From: CAVYUC01 sp963771595
GTDB taxonomy: Bacteria; Bacteroidota; Bacteroidia; Bacteroidales; Prolixibacteraceae
Length of the DNA: 64,000 bases
Assembly: GCA_963771595.1 (NCBI GenBank)
Contig: CAVYUC010000004.1
Coordinates: 144,888-208,887, forward strand
Direction of reading: 5' to 3'
This document shows, one piece after another, positions 9,580 to 19,340 of the stretch. Positions within the stretch are counted from its first letter, which is position 1. Each line of letters opens with the position of its first letter. The position numbers were made by a program, and so were the translations under genes. The notes beneath the pieces were generated by a model. That model saw nothing but the letters and a program-made list of their open reading frames with translations. It was not told where the DNA came from and did not search any database.

Positions 9580-11670
9580 CTATTCGAAACCAATCCGTAC
9601 CGTCACATAATAATTCCGCGGATTTCCCGGATAATAGTACCGGGGCAGGTTTCCTCCAAATGCAGGGGCATTTACAGCAATCATCGATGCATATTTTATA
9701 TCGAAAATATTTTGCACTCCGCCTTTAATTTCAAACCTGAAACTGTTTGTTTTTCCGGAATGGGAAATTTCAATGTTTGTTATTCCGTACGGCTCTGTAA
9801 AATCAGAATTGGCATCATTTACCGGCATGGCTCCGGTAAACCGGTGCCAGATATTAATTCCGGTATTTTGTGCCGGTTTGAAAATCGCGGAAGCCAGCCA
9901 TGTTGTTTTTGCTGTTCCGGGTAAATTATTTCCCGAATAATCTATACCGTTATCCTTGAAATCACTGAAATGATAATTTGCGATAGTTGCATTTCCGCCA
10001 ATTACAAGCGACGGATAGGAAAATGGCGAAAATACGGTCCATTTCAATTCTGCCTCCAGGCCCGGATGAATGGATTCGCCCGCATTTACCCCAATATATG
10101 CATCTTCTCCGGTGCGACGTGCCACCAGTAAATTGCGGATATAAATGCGGTAATAGCTTGCCGTTGCCTGCACCCGGCCGGCAATAACAGTCCGGATTCC
10201 GGCTTCTGCATTCCAGCCGCTTTCAGGTTTGATATCGTGGTTGATTTGCCCTGCCGGCAACAATGTTTCTTCAAATGTTGGTGTTGAAAAGCCGTGGCTG
10301 TAATTCCCGAATACAAAAAATCCTTTATTTATCCTGAAATTCATTCCTATTCGCGGTGAAATGACAGGCTCATAAGAATGATCACCGGATTGATCGCCAT
10401 CGGTCAGAAATTCATCGGTATATTCAAAGCGGGTGAGATTGGCATTCACGCCAGCCGAAATAAACAGCCGTTCGTTAAATCTCGATTCGATCTGAATGAA
10501 AAGATTTTCATAGGAACGTTTTTCATGATTATCGGAAAGTGTATCTGCCGAAGTTTCATTTGAAATGGTTTGCCAATTGTATTTTTCGCGGTAATATTCC
10601 AATCCCGAAGTAAAGGTAAATTTTGAAGTGCCCGATTCCACTATTTTTTGAATGTAACCGCGCCAGCCGATGAAAGAGGAAGCTTCTACCAGTTTGTTGA
10701 AAGGGCGCAGTTCGTCGGCATTGCGGAAACTGCCAAAGGTGGCAAATGAAAGCTTATCATTTCGCCGGGTAAAAACATTTAGCGACAGTCCAAACTGACC
10801 GTTCATGTAATCTTCGTAACCTTTGGTTTGCTGCCAGTTTGCCGCGGCCTTTTGCGGTGTTTCCTGAAAGGTGGGCCAGTCGAGCGAACTGGGTATAAAA
10901 GCCTTCATCTTTGTCGCTTTTAACAGAAGCTGCAGATTAACATTTTCCGAAGCATTAAACTGTGAATTTAACAGGAAGTTGGTCCGGTTTGTATTGTTGT
11001 TATCGCGGTACCCGTCACTTTTCAATATCGAACCCAGGGTAAAAATATTCAGGTTCCCTTCATTTATTCCTGCAGAGAGCGTATTTTTTACTGTCCCAAA
11101 AGAAGCCAGAGTAGTTCGGTTTTGTACAAAATCCTTCATTACTGATTTTGGATGAAAAAGAATAACCCCTCCAAGTCCGGCGCCAAATAAACTTGATGAA
11201 GGACCTTTGATAATTTCAATTCGTTTAATTGCGGTATTTTCAATATCTTCAAGTGTAGTTTCCCCGTCACCCGATGTTAATGGAATTTCGCCAAAATAAG
11301 CTTTTATTTTATTAGTAGCGTAAGGAGTCCGCGAACCAATTCCCCGGATGGTGAGCCGGTTTGTATTCAGCGTTCCATGGTGCATCATTATCCCGGGAAC
11401 CTGATTCAGCGCTTCAACAGGGGTAAACGAACTGCCTGTTTCCAGCTGTAGCGGTGTTATTAAATTTACCGGGGCCGGTGTGTTGTATATGTTATATGGT
11501 GTTCGGAACGCTGTTACGGTAATCTCGTCAATTTCACCCGAAAGTTCAGTGGTATCCTGATCCGCAATTAATCGGGAATTATTATCTGAATTGGTTTGAC
11601 CTGTTACTGCAACATTCACATTCAGAAGTAAAATAAGGATAATAATATGGCGTAGATTTGGTTTTTTCAT
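9580..11670 (-). CDS. TonB-dependent outer-membrane receptor (non-SusC type)
   Basis: The protein has 696 residues with a start at 11670 (MKKPNLRHIIILILLLNVNV), chosen because it puts the signal peptide first; a start at 11709 would add 13 residues. After EIDEITVTAFRTPYN comes the plug domain (PVEALNQVPGIMMHHG, LTIRGIGSR, IKRIEIIKGPSSSLFGAG) and a beta-barrel ending in the aromatic-terminated YYVTVRIGFE. It lacks the N-terminal carboxypeptidase-regulatory domain and the size of SusC proteins, so it resembles siderophore or cofactor receptors. The ligand is unknown. It is divergent from the double-thioredoxin protein, 89 bases apart. Confidence 0.9.
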   Translation of the reverse strand: MKKPNLRHIIILILLLNVNVAVTGQTNSDNNSRLIADQDTTELSGEIDEITVTAFRTPYNIYNTPAPVNLITPLQLETGSSFTPVEALNQVPGIMMHHGTLNTNRLTIRGIGSRTPYATNKIKAYFGEIPLTSGDGETTLEDIENTAIKRIEIIKGPSSSLFGAGLGGVILFHPKSVMKDFVQNRTTLASFGTVKNTLSAGINEGNLNIFTLGSILKSDGYRDNNNTNRTNFLLNSQFNASENVNLQLLLKATKMKAFIPSSLDWPTFQETPQKAAANWQQTKGYEDYMNGQFGLSLNVFTRRNDKLSFATFGSFRNADELRPFNKLVEASSFIGWRGYIQKIVESGTSKFTFTSGLEYYREKYNWQTISNETSADTLSDNHEKRSYENLFIQIESRFNERLFISAGVNANLTRFEYTDEFLTDGDQSGDHSYEPVISPRIGMNFRINKGFFVFGNYSHGFSTPTFEETLLPAGQINHDIKPESGWNAEAGIRTVIAGRVQATASYYRIYIRNLLVARRTGEDAYIGVNAGESIHPGLEAELKWTVFSPFSYPSLVIGGNATIANYHFSDFKDNGIDYSGNNLPGTAKTTWLASAIFKPAQNTGINIWHRFTGAMPVNDANSDFTEPYGITNIEISHSGKTNSFRFEIKGGVQNIFDIKYASMIAVNAPAFGGNLPRYYYPGNPRNYYVTVRIGFE

Positions 11671-11746
11671 TGTCGAAGCAAATAGTGTAATTACAAAATC
11701 TAATGGCAAAGTTTAATTTTTATTTTAATTTTATCCTTTTAACTGA

Positions 11747-11754
11747 CAAATTTA
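11747..11754 (-). promoter_or_regulatory. Candidate -7 element (TAAATTTG) for the TonB receptor
   Basis: An exact TAnnTTTG match on the minus strand, 76 bases before the receptor start. A TTTG at the right distance is not seen, so this is tentative. Confidence 0.3.
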
Positions 11755-11759
11755 ATACA

Positions 11760-12879
11760 ATGAATAAACTGGTTGTTTTGTTCGCGTTGTTTTTAACATT
11801 AAATGCGTTTGCACAGGATCATCCAAATCCGGAAACACTGCAGCCGGGAGCAAAAGCTGTTGATTTTCAGTTGAAGGGAATCGATGAAAAAACGTATTCA
11901 CTGGCTGATTTTGATGAAGCAAAAATCCTGGTAATTATTTTCAGTGCACCACATTGTCCAACTGCACAGGCTTACGAAGATCGGATTATCGACATTCAGA
12001 ATGATTACAAAAATAAGGGAGTTCAGGTGGTAATGATAAATCCAAACAATCCTGAATGCTGTGTGTCTCGAGGAAAAAGGTTACACCGATTTGGGCGATT
12101 CGTTTGAGGAAATGCAGATTCGGGCAAAAGACAAAAGGTATAATTTCCCCTTCCTGTACGATGGCGAAACAGAGGAAACGTCGATAAAATATGGGCCGGT
12201 TGCCACACCTCATGCATTTGTTTTCGATAAAAACAGGGAGTTAAAATATGTGGGAAGAATCGATAATTCAGAAAAAATAGGCACTGCTACACAACACGAT
12301 TTGAGAAATGCCATTGAAGCAGTTTTGTCGAATAAAGAGCCGGAAGTTAAACAGACAAAGGTTTTTGGCTGTTCAATAAAATGGAAATGGAAAAACGAAT
12401 GGCGGCAAAAACTGGATGCCGACTGGGCAAAAAAGGAAGCTCCCCTGGAAGAACTTTCCATTTCGGAATTACAAAATCTGATGAAAAATGATTCAGAAAA
12501 TTTAAGGGTTGTAAATGTGTGGGCAACATGGTGTGGACCCTGTGTGGCAGAGTTCAGCGAATTGGTGGATACGTACAGGATGTATATGGGGCGGGATTTT
12601 GAAATGTACACCATCAGTACGGATAAACCGGATAAAAAAGATAAAGTGAAGGAGTTCCTGCAAAATAAAAATGCAGCATTCAATAATAATTTCATTCTGG
12701 AATCAGAGGATAAATACGAATTAATAGAAAATCTGGATTCGGAATGGCAGGGGCAAATTCCTTACACAGTTATTGTGGAGCCGGGTGGTAAAATTGTTTG
12801 GCGCAATTCCGGCGGTCTTAATTTTCTTGAATTCAGAAAAGCAATTGTTGAAAATCCACTCATTGGCAGATATTTTTAA
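11760..12879 (+). CDS. Exported double-thioredoxin protein (peroxiredoxin-like plus TlpA-like), one +1 shift
   Basis: Two frames join near 12054-12058; dropping one base gives INPNNPE-AVCLEEKGYTDL and a protein of about 372 residues. The start at 11760 gives the signal peptide MNKLVVLFALFLTLNAFAQ. The first domain (about 24-180) is of the AhpC/TSA redoxin type with SAPHCPTAQAYEDR. The second (about 230-372) is TlpA-like with the active site WCGPC at 257-261 in VVNVWATWCGPCVAEF. Such proteins handle thiol redox reactions in the periplasm. The divergent TonB receptor suggests, without proof, a link to metal or haem handling. Confidence 0.85.
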
Positions 12880-13059
12880 GGCACCTCTAATTCCACAATA
12901 ATTTTGTTGAACTAACTTCTGAATAATTTCTTTCTTTGTGAAAATAACAATAAGATCGGTTTTTATTGATCATAAATTTCTAAAATTACCGGTTCGCCGG
13001 AGAAGAAGTTTTTTGATCGAATAAACTATTGTATTTAAAAAACTCAAAAATGTTAACAG

Positions 13060-15345
13060 ATGAATAGAAAATTGATTTTTAGTATTGTCTTGTTTTCCGT
13101 GGTTTTAGTTTTTTGCGGAAAAACGTGGGCAGGCACAATTCCCCCCAAAGATGAAAATGTAGAAAAAAGAGTAGAAGAATTGTTGACGAAAATGACATTG
13201 GAAGAGAAAATAGGGCAGATGAACCAGTACACTTCCCGCTGGGAAATGACGGGACCGGCGCCTGCAAATGTCGATTCCATGTTCATTTACAACATGATAA
13301 AGGAAGGAAAGCTTGGGTCGATGTTGAATGTCACCGGGGTTGTTGCAGCCCGGCGGGTTCAGGAATGGGCGATTGACAGCAGCCGGCTGGGAATTCCGCT
13401 TATTTTAGGTTACGATGTAATTCACGGGTATAAAACCATGTTTCCGATTCCGTTGGGTGAAGCAGCAAGCTGGGAACCTGAAGTTGCACGGATGTCATCG
13501 GGTGTTGCGGCTGCAGAAGCATCGGCAGCCGGTATCCACTGGACTTTTGCGCCCATGGTTGATATTGCCCGCGACTCCCGCTGGGGAAGAATTATGGAAG
13601 GGGCAGGTGAAGATTCATACCTGGGAGCAAAAATGGCTTTTGCCCGGGTAAAAGGTTTTCAGGGTGATGATTTATCGGCTGAAAATACCATTGCTGCCTG
13701 TGCCAAACATTTTGCCGCTTATGGGTTTGCCGAGGCAGGCCGCGATTATAACAGTGTGAGCGTGGGCGAACCCACATTGCAAAACATTATTTTGCCGCCT
13801 TTTAAGGCTTGTGTTGATGCAGGAGTAGCCACTTTTATGAATTCGTTTAACACGCTGAACGGAATTCCTGCAACGGCCAATGCTCATCTGCTTCGCGACA
13901 TCCTGAAAGGAAAATGGGGATTTGAAGGTTTCGTGGTTTCCGACTGGAATTCGATAGGTGAACTGTTGCCTCATGGTGTGGCAGCCAATAAAAAAGAGGC
14001 GGCTGAACTGGCTGTTACTGCCGGCTCCGATATGGACATGGAAGGAAATATCTATACAGCAGCATTAAAAGAGCTGGTGGAAAACGGAGAGGTGGATGAG
14101 AAACTGATTGATGATGCTGTTCGCCGGATACTGAGGGTGAAATTCGAACTCGGGTTGTTTGATGACCCCTATAAATATTGCAATGAAACGCGTGAAAAGG
14201 AGGAGATTTTGAGTGACAGACATCTCGAAATGGCACGTGAAGCAGGTAGACGAAGTATTGTTTTACTTAAAAATGAAAATGATTTACTGCCGCTTTCCAA
14301 AACCGGGCAAAAAATTGCTGTTATTGGTGAATTGGCCGAAAGCAAGGATGTACCGCTTGGCAGCTGGCGGGCTCAGGCTGTTACAAACTCGGCAGTTTCG
14401 CTTTTGGAAGGAATGAAAAATGTGGCTGGCAGTCAGGTTCAGTTCTCGAAAGGGCCTGATTATGTTATAGGTAACCGCAGTTTTTCATCGGCGTTACAAT
14501 TTAATACCACCAATAAAACGGGAATTGAAGAGGCTAAAAAAGTTGCCGCCGGTGCAGATGTTGTGGTGATTGCATTGGGTGAAGATGCATTTCAGACAGG
14601 GGAAGGACGCAGCCAAACCGATATTTCGTTGAAAGGACTGCAACAGGAGTTGCTGGAAGAAGTGTATAACGTTAATAAAAATGTGGTGGTGGTTTTAATG
14701 AACGGCCGCGCACTTGAAATTAACTGGATGGCAGAAAATGTTCCTGCAATTCTTGAAACCTGGCACCTGGGTTCCGAAGCAGGAAATGCCATTGCTGATG
14801 TTCTGTTTGGCGATTTCAATCCTGCAGGAAAACTGCCAGTTTCTTTTCCCCGAAGCACCGGACAGGAGCCGCTTTATTACAACCACTTAAGTACCGGACG
14901 TCCTTCCGGCAACGATCAGTCCGTATTTTGGTCGCATTATACAGATGAGAAAAATACTCCGCTTTATCCGTTTGGTTACGGACTAAGCTATACAACCTTC
15001 GATTATTCAGGTTTAAAATTATCTGCCGAAGAATTAACGGCAAATGATAAACTGAATATAACAGTTACCATTGAAAACACGGGTGAACGCCAAGGCGAAG
15101 AAGTGGTGCAACTGTATATCAGAGATTTGGTGGGAAGCATCTCAAGGCCGGTAAAAGAGTTGAAAGGTTTTCAGAAGATCAACCTGAATCCAGGGGAAAA
15201 GAAGGCGGTTACCTTCACATTGACACCAAAAGACCTTGAATTCTACGGCGCAACAGGAGAGTGGCGCACAGAGCCGGGTCAATATAAAATTTGGGTAGGT
15301 CCGAATTCTGCGGAAGGGCTGGAGTCCGGTTTCGAATTGAAATAA
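13060..15345 (+). CDS. bglX: Beta-glucosidase-type glycoside hydrolase, family GH3
   Basis: The protein has 761 residues with a signal peptide (MNRKLIFSIVLFSVVLVFCG). The GH3 N-terminal barrel starts with VEELLTKMTLEEKIGQM and contains the substrate pocket GYDVIHGY and KHFAAYG. The nucleophile is Asp295 in FVVSDWNSIGEL. The C-terminal alpha/beta domain follows (RSIVLLKNENDLLPL) with GEDAFQTGEGRSQTDISL, where the acid/base glutamate is expected, and a fibronectin III-like domain ends the protein. It would release glucose or related sugars from oligosaccharides in the periplasm. It lies about 6 kb before the polysaccharide locus and may finish the products of that locus. A terminator follows. 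Confidence 0.93.
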   Translation: MNRKLIFSIVLFSVVLVFCGKTWAGTIPPKDENVEKRVEELLTKMTLEEKIGQMNQYTSRWEMTGPAPANVDSMFIYNMIKEGKLGSMLNVTGVVAARRVQEWAIDSSRLGIPLILGYDVIHGYKTMFPIPLGEAASWEPEVARMSSGVAAAEASAAGIHWTFAPMVDIARDSRWGRIMEGAGEDSYLGAKMAFARVKGFQGDDLSAENTIAACAKHFAAYGFAEAGRDYNSVSVGEPTLQNIILPPFKACVDAGVATFMNSFNTLNGIPATANAHLLRDILKGKWGFEGFVVSDWNSIGELLPHGVAANKKEAAELAVTAGSDMDMEGNIYTAALKELVENGEVDEKLIDDAVRRILRVKFELGLFDDPYKYCNETREKEEILSDRHLEMAREAGRRSIVLLKNENDLLPLSKTGQKIAVIGELAESKDVPLGSWRAQAVTNSAVSLLEGMKNVAGSQVQFSKGPDYVIGNRSFSSALQFNTTNKTGIEEAKKVAAGADVVVIALGEDAFQTGEGRSQTDISLKGLQQELLEEVYNVNKNVVVVLMNGRALEINWMAENVPAILETWHLGSEAGNAIADVLFGDFNPAGKLPVSFPRSTGQEPLYYNHLSTGRPSGNDQSVFWSHYTDEKNTPLYPFGYGLSYTTFDYSGLKLSAEELTANDKLNITVTIENTGERQGEEVVQLYIRDLVGSISRPVKELKGFQKINLNPGEKKAVTFTLTPKDLEFYGATGEWRTEPGQYKIWVGPNSAEGLESGFELK

Positions 15346-15363
15346 GTATTTCTATGGATATGG

Positions 15364-15401
15364 AAAAAATTCCATTTGCATTGGCAGATGGAATTTTTTT
15401 T
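15364..15401 (+). terminator. Rho-independent terminator after GH3
   Basis: AAAATTCCATTTGC pairs with GCAGATGGAATTTT (one wobble pair) around ATTG, followed by a run of T. Confidence 0.85.
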
Positions 15402-15557
15402 GCCTGAAAAGTTCCTGTAGAGATTTTTCTTCAATGAATTCATTTCAGCTAATTCATTCAGGTGGATTCAAATTATTTTACAGATTGTTTACTATATTTC
15501 TGTTCCAACAGCAATAATTCTTTATTTTTAGGCGGAAATTTAAAGACTAAACCAAAG

Positions 15558-16934
15558 ATGAAGATAAGGACTATTTCAAAAAAGCTTGATGCCCTTTATG
15601 AATTCGACAGGGAACCTGTAACCAAAAATGCGTTGCAGGGAATTGGAAATTTCCTGGGAAGTTTCGCCGGAGAGCATGTGGCGGGTACCGAATTTGTAAT
15701 CGGGATGCTTTTTGTGGCACACGGCGTTTCGGTTACCGATATGTTTTTGGGGGGATTAATTGGTAATATCCTTGCCATTTTAAGCTGGGCGTTCATAACA
15801 GCACCTATTGCAGTAAAAGCCAGATTATCGTTGTACTGGCAGTTGAAAAAGATATGCGGCCCCGTACTGGTATTCCTCTACAATATTGTAAATGCCCTGA
15901 TGTTCTGCTTTCTGGCGGGCGCCATGGTGGCGGTTTCGGCAACTGCAGTTGGAATTCCTTTTGCTGTGGAAATGCCGACATTAAGCGATTTGTATCCTAC
16001 CAGTATAGGCTGGGTTGTAACTGTTTTTGCGGTTGGTGCTGTAATTACAACATTCGCCATTCTGGGATTTGAAAAGCTGGCCCGTTTTTCAAAACTTGCA
16101 GCTCCCTGGATGTTTCTGATATTTCTGGCCGCCGGTATTTCATCCTTTACAAGGTTGGGAATTGAAACTGACCTTAGTAATTTTTGGGAAGTTGCCCGTA
16201 CAAAAATCTGGACAGGTAATGCTCTTGAAGGGCAGTCGCAGTTTACCATCTGGCATGTAATATTTTTTACCTGGTTTGCCAATGCTGCCATGCATTTAGG
16301 AATGAGCGATCTTTCCATTTTCAGGTATGCCAAAAAGTGGCAGTATGGATTTGCTTCGGCTGTTGGAATGTTTTTGGGCCATTATGTTGCCTGGATTGCT
16401 TCAGGAATTTTATATGCCGCAGCTACAAGCGATGCTCCCGGCGAAGTGGCATATCAGGCCATCGGAATTGCAGGTGCATTATGTGTTATAGTAGCCGGCT
16501 GGACAACTGCAAATCCGACATTATACCGCGCAGGTTTGGCACTGCAGGTGGCATCGCCCGGATGGAGCCGGTGGAAAGTTACACTGCTGGCAGGATTAAT
16601 AACAACAGTTGCCGCGCTTTTCCCGGCGCTTGTTATGAAATTACTGGATTTTGTTGCACTTTACGGACTGGTTTTAATTCCGATGGGAGGTGTAATTTTT
16701 GCAGATTTTTATCTGCTGAAAAAATGGAACCTGCAGGATTATTATGCTGAAAAAATGAAAGTGAATTTTAACTGGGCTGCCGGATTAACCTGGTTTTTAC
16801 TGCTGGCCCTGGCGCTTGTAATGAATATTTGGGTGGGAGTGGAATTGTATTTTCTGCCCCTTCCGGTTTGGGTTCTTTCCATTGTTTTCTTTTTGGTTTT
16901 CAGTAAAATATATCAGAAAAAAATTGCCTTATGA
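15558..16934 (+). CDS. NCS1-family nucleobase/cation symporter (cytosine permease-like)
   Basis: The protein has 458 residues; the start at 15558 (MKIRTISKKLDALYEFDREP) is preferred over an in-frame start at 15462 that lacks family-like sequence. It has about 12 hydrophobic segments. The N-terminal region GNFLGSFAGEHVAGTEFVIG and the middle AGWTTANPTLYRAGLALQV are typical of the purine-cytosine permease (NCS1) family, which imports nucleobases, hydantoins or thiamin precursors with sodium or protons. The substrate is not deducible. Its stop codon overlaps the start of a 60-residue membrane protein, and a kinase-like gene follows. Confidence 0.85.
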   Translation: MKIRTISKKLDALYEFDREPVTKNALQGIGNFLGSFAGEHVAGTEFVIGMLFVAHGVSVTDMFLGGLIGNILAILSWAFITAPIAVKARLSLYWQLKKICGPVLVFLYNIVNALMFCFLAGAMVAVSATAVGIPFAVEMPTLSDLYPTSIGWVVTVFAVGAVITTFAILGFEKLARFSKLAAPWMFLIFLAAGISSFTRLGIETDLSNFWEVARTKIWTGNALEGQSQFTIWHVIFFTWFANAAMHLGMSDLSIFRYAKKWQYGFASAVGMFLGHYVAWIASGILYAAATSDAPGEVAYQAIGIAGALCVIVAGWTTANPTLYRAGLALQVASPGWSRWKVTLLAGLITTVAALFPALVMKLLDFVALYGLVLIPMGGVIFADFYLLKKWNLQDYYAEKMKVNFNWAAGLTWFLLLALALVMNIWVGVELYFLPLPVWVLSIVFFLVFSKIYQKKIAL

Positions 16935-17113
16935 AACAAATAATTCAATTCATTTCTTTCATCGGATTGTTATTGACAATTGTACCGCCAATTCTTTTTT
17001 TCAAAGGCGCAATCAGTCATTCAAGCCAAAATTGGTACATGCTGGCAGGTGCGGTAATCTGGTTTGTTACAGCTTATTTCTGGTTGGGCCGAAATTGGAA
17101 AAACAGCCATTGA
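16931..17113 (+). CDS. Small two-helix membrane protein coupled to the NCS1 transporter
   Basis: The 60-residue protein begins at 16931, its ATG overlapping the transporter's stop in ATGA, so the two are probably translationally coupled. It has two hydrophobic segments, FISFIGLLLTIVPPILFF and YMLAGAVIWFVTAYFWL, and a short basic tail. No family is recognised. The arrangement suggests an accessory subunit or stabiliser of the transporter, which is inference from position only. Confidence 0.75.
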   Translation: MKQIIQFISFIGLLLTIVPPILFFKGAISHSSQNWYMLAGAVIWFVTAYFWLGRNWKNSH

Positions 17114-17182
17114 CATTCTGATTTAGACGAAGTTCTTATTGTTTCCAGGAAAATCAGTAACTTAAGAACAAAAGAACTGGAA

Positions 17183-18077
17183 ATGAAAGATCATGAAGAT
17201 GCGGTACTGAATGCCGTGGAAAAATCATTGTCGGAAAAATTGGGTCAGAAAGTTGAGGTTAAGACGTCAGGATTTTTAGGTGGCGGGTGTATAAATCATG
17301 CCTCAAAAATAGAAACCAATGCAGGCACATTTTTTTTAAAATGGAATTCCGAAAATATAGCCGACACTTTTGTCAGGGAAGCGGAGAGTTTAAATGAGTT
17401 GAAAAAAGCGGCACAGGAAAGCCTCGTAATTCCGGAGGTTTATGCAGCAAAAAAGACAGATGAAACACCGGGTTTTCTGGTGCTCGAATATTTGAATCCG
17501 CATCCTTCTTCACCAGATGATAATGAAAAACTGGGAGAAGGGCTGGCAACTATTCATAAATATTCGAATAAGCAGTTTGGGTTTTACAACAATAATTATT
17601 GCGGGGCCACATTGCAGAACAACCAATGGAAACAAAACTGGGCCGATTTTTATGCGAATAACCGGCTCCGGTTTCTGTTGAAATTAATTGAAGCGAAACG
17701 TCCGCTTCCATCTTCCGAAGCGAAAATTTACGACAAAATAATAGACCGTATTCCGGAACTTCTTCCTTTTGAGGCAAAACCAGTTTTGATTCATGGTGAC
17801 TTATGGTCAGGAAATTACATGATTACTGAATAAAGGACCGGCTTTAATAGATCCCGCGTCTTATTATGCAGACCGGGAAATGGAGATGGGAATAATGACC
17901 ATGTTTGGAGGATTTTCGCAGCGGTTTTATGATGCTTACAACAAGATTAATCCATTGCCTCCTGATTGGAAAGAAAGGAACCAGCTGTATCAGTTGTATC
18001 ATGTGTTAAATCATTACTTTTTGTTTGGCGGTGGTTATCAGCAGCAGGCATTGCACATCGCCCGCAGGTATATATAG
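17183..18077 (+). CDS. Fructosamine kinase family protein (FN3K-like), one shift
   Basis: Two frames join near 17827-17832 to give about 297 residues, the usual length of the family. The start is ATG at 17183. The phosphotransferase features are GGGCINHASKIET (nucleotide loop), FFLKWN (lysine), LVLEYL, the catalytic HGDLWSGNYM and, after the shift, ALIDPASYYADREMEMGIM. The family phosphorylates ketoamines (Amadori products) or related small molecules, acting in protein or metabolite repair in the cytoplasm. It follows the NCS1 transporter and small protein by about 70 bases and may share their transcript. The shift lies just after the catalytic loop, at a TAA that only one frame sees. Confidence 0.85.
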
Positions 18078-18159
18078 GTTCATGAAATTTTGCTTATTTA
18101 AAGGAATATGAGAAATGATAGGATTGAACCTGTAATTTCTGGTTAGTTTTATCGGGTAA

Positions 18160-18167
18160 TACTTTTG
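18160..18167 (+). promoter_or_regulatory. Candidate -7 element (TACTTTTG) next to the aminotransferase start
   Basis: An exact TAnnTTTG match ends only three bases before the ATG at 18171. If used, the transcript would be almost leaderless. No TTTG is seen 19 bases upstream (TTCT stands there). Confidence 0.3.
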
Positions 18168-18170
18168 TAA

Positions 18171-19340
18171 ATGATTCCAAAAAATATACAGGATATAAAA
18201 CCTTTTATTGCCATGGAAGTGCTTGAAAAAGCATCCGAAATGGAACAACAGGGAGTAAGCATCATTCATCTGGAAGTAGGAGAACCCGATTTTGGTGTGC
18301 CGGAATGTGTTTCAAAGGCAATACAAAATGCTTTCGCAGAAGGGAAAACACATTATACACACAGCCTTGGAGATCCGGAGTTGCGTCGTGAAATAGTTAA
18401 AAAGTACGATAAGGAATATGGCGTCAAAATTTCTCCGGAGCAAATTATTGTTACATCCGGCAGTTCGCCTGCCATTTTACTCACGCTTGGTGTATTATGC
18501 GAACAGGGAGACGAAATAATACTTTCTGACCCGGGATACGCCTGCTATCCCAATTTTATCAAATTTATAGGTGCAAAACCAGTAAAGGTTCCTGTTTTCG
18601 AAGAAGATGCATTCCAGTACCGCCCCGAAGAAATTTGTAAGAGAATTACGGAGAGAACAAGGGCTATAATGATAAACAGCCCGATGAATCCAACCGGTAA
18701 CCTGCTGTCACCCGAAGTAATGCAGGAACTTGTAAGGTTTAATCTTCCGGTAATTTCAGATGAAATATATCACGGACTTGTTTATGGAAAGCCGGCACAT
18801 TCAATCCTTGAATTTTCTGAAAATGCTTTTGTACTGAATGGTTTTTCGAAATTGTATGCAATGACAGGCCTCCGGCTGGGTTATGTTATTGCGCCAAAGC
18901 AATATGTCAGGACAATGCAGAAACTTCAGCAGAATTTATTTATTTGCGCCAGTTCGATTGCCCAGCGGGCGGGAATTGCCGCTTTAATTCATGCAGACAA
19001 AGACATACAAACGATGAAGGAAACCTATGATAAACGAAGGAAATACATGGTTGCACGTTTGAAAAATCTTGGTTTCGATATAAAGGCAGAACCCACCGGG
19101 GCTTTTTATGTATTTGTAAATGCCCGTCATATATCTGGCAACAGTTATGAACTTGCCTTTGACATTTTGGAAAAGGCACATGTTGGTGTAACTCCGGGAA
19201 TTGATTTTGGAGAAAATGCTGAAGGTTTCCTTCGTTTTTCCTATGCAAATTCCATCGAAAATATTGAAGAGGGAATGAACCGGCTTGAAAACTATTTGAA
19301 GTATTATTGTAACCCGGTTACCGGAAAATGTTCCCAGTAA
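18171..19340 (+). CDS. Pyridoxal-phosphate aminotransferase, class I/II
   Basis: The protein has 389 residues. It shows the fold-type I aminotransferase motifs: LEVGEPDFGVP near 34-44, TSGSSPAILL at 95-104, SPMNPTGN at 170-177, SDEIYHGLVYG at 196-206 and the PLP lysine Lys227 in NGFSKLYAMTGLRLGY. It transfers amino groups between an amino acid (aspartate-, alanine- or aromatic-type) and a 2-oxo acid; the substrate is not decided by these motifs. The C-terminus overlaps the nitroreductase gene on the other strand by 37 bases. A start at 18171 is needed for the conserved N-terminal helix. Confidence 0.9.
   Translation: MIPKNIQDIKPFIAMEVLEKASEMEQQGVSIIHLEVGEPDFGVPECVSKAIQNAFAEGKTHYTHSLGDPELRREIVKKYDKEYGVKISPEQIIVTSGSSPAILLTLGVLCEQGDEIILSDPGYACYPNFIKFIGAKPVKVPVFEEDAFQYRPEEICKRITERTRAIMINSPMNPTGNLLSPEVMQELVRFNLPVISDEIYHGLVYGKPAHSILEFSENAFVLNGFSKLYAMTGLRLGYVIAPKQYVRTMQKLQQNLFICASSIAQRAGIAALIHADKDIQTMKETYDKRRKYMVARLKNLGFDIKAEPTGAFYVFVNARHISGNSYELAFDILEKAHVGVTPGIDFGENAEGFLRFSYANSIENIEEGMNRLENYLKYYCNPVTGKCSQ

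Noticed and set aside
9580..11670. A further SusC homologue
   Set aside because: The protein is too short, lacks the N-terminal regulatory-like domain and has no SusD gene beside it.
15878..16333. Open frame antisense to the NCS1 transporter (151 codons)
   Set aside because: The opposite strand is a clear transporter, and the antisense protein has no recognisable features.
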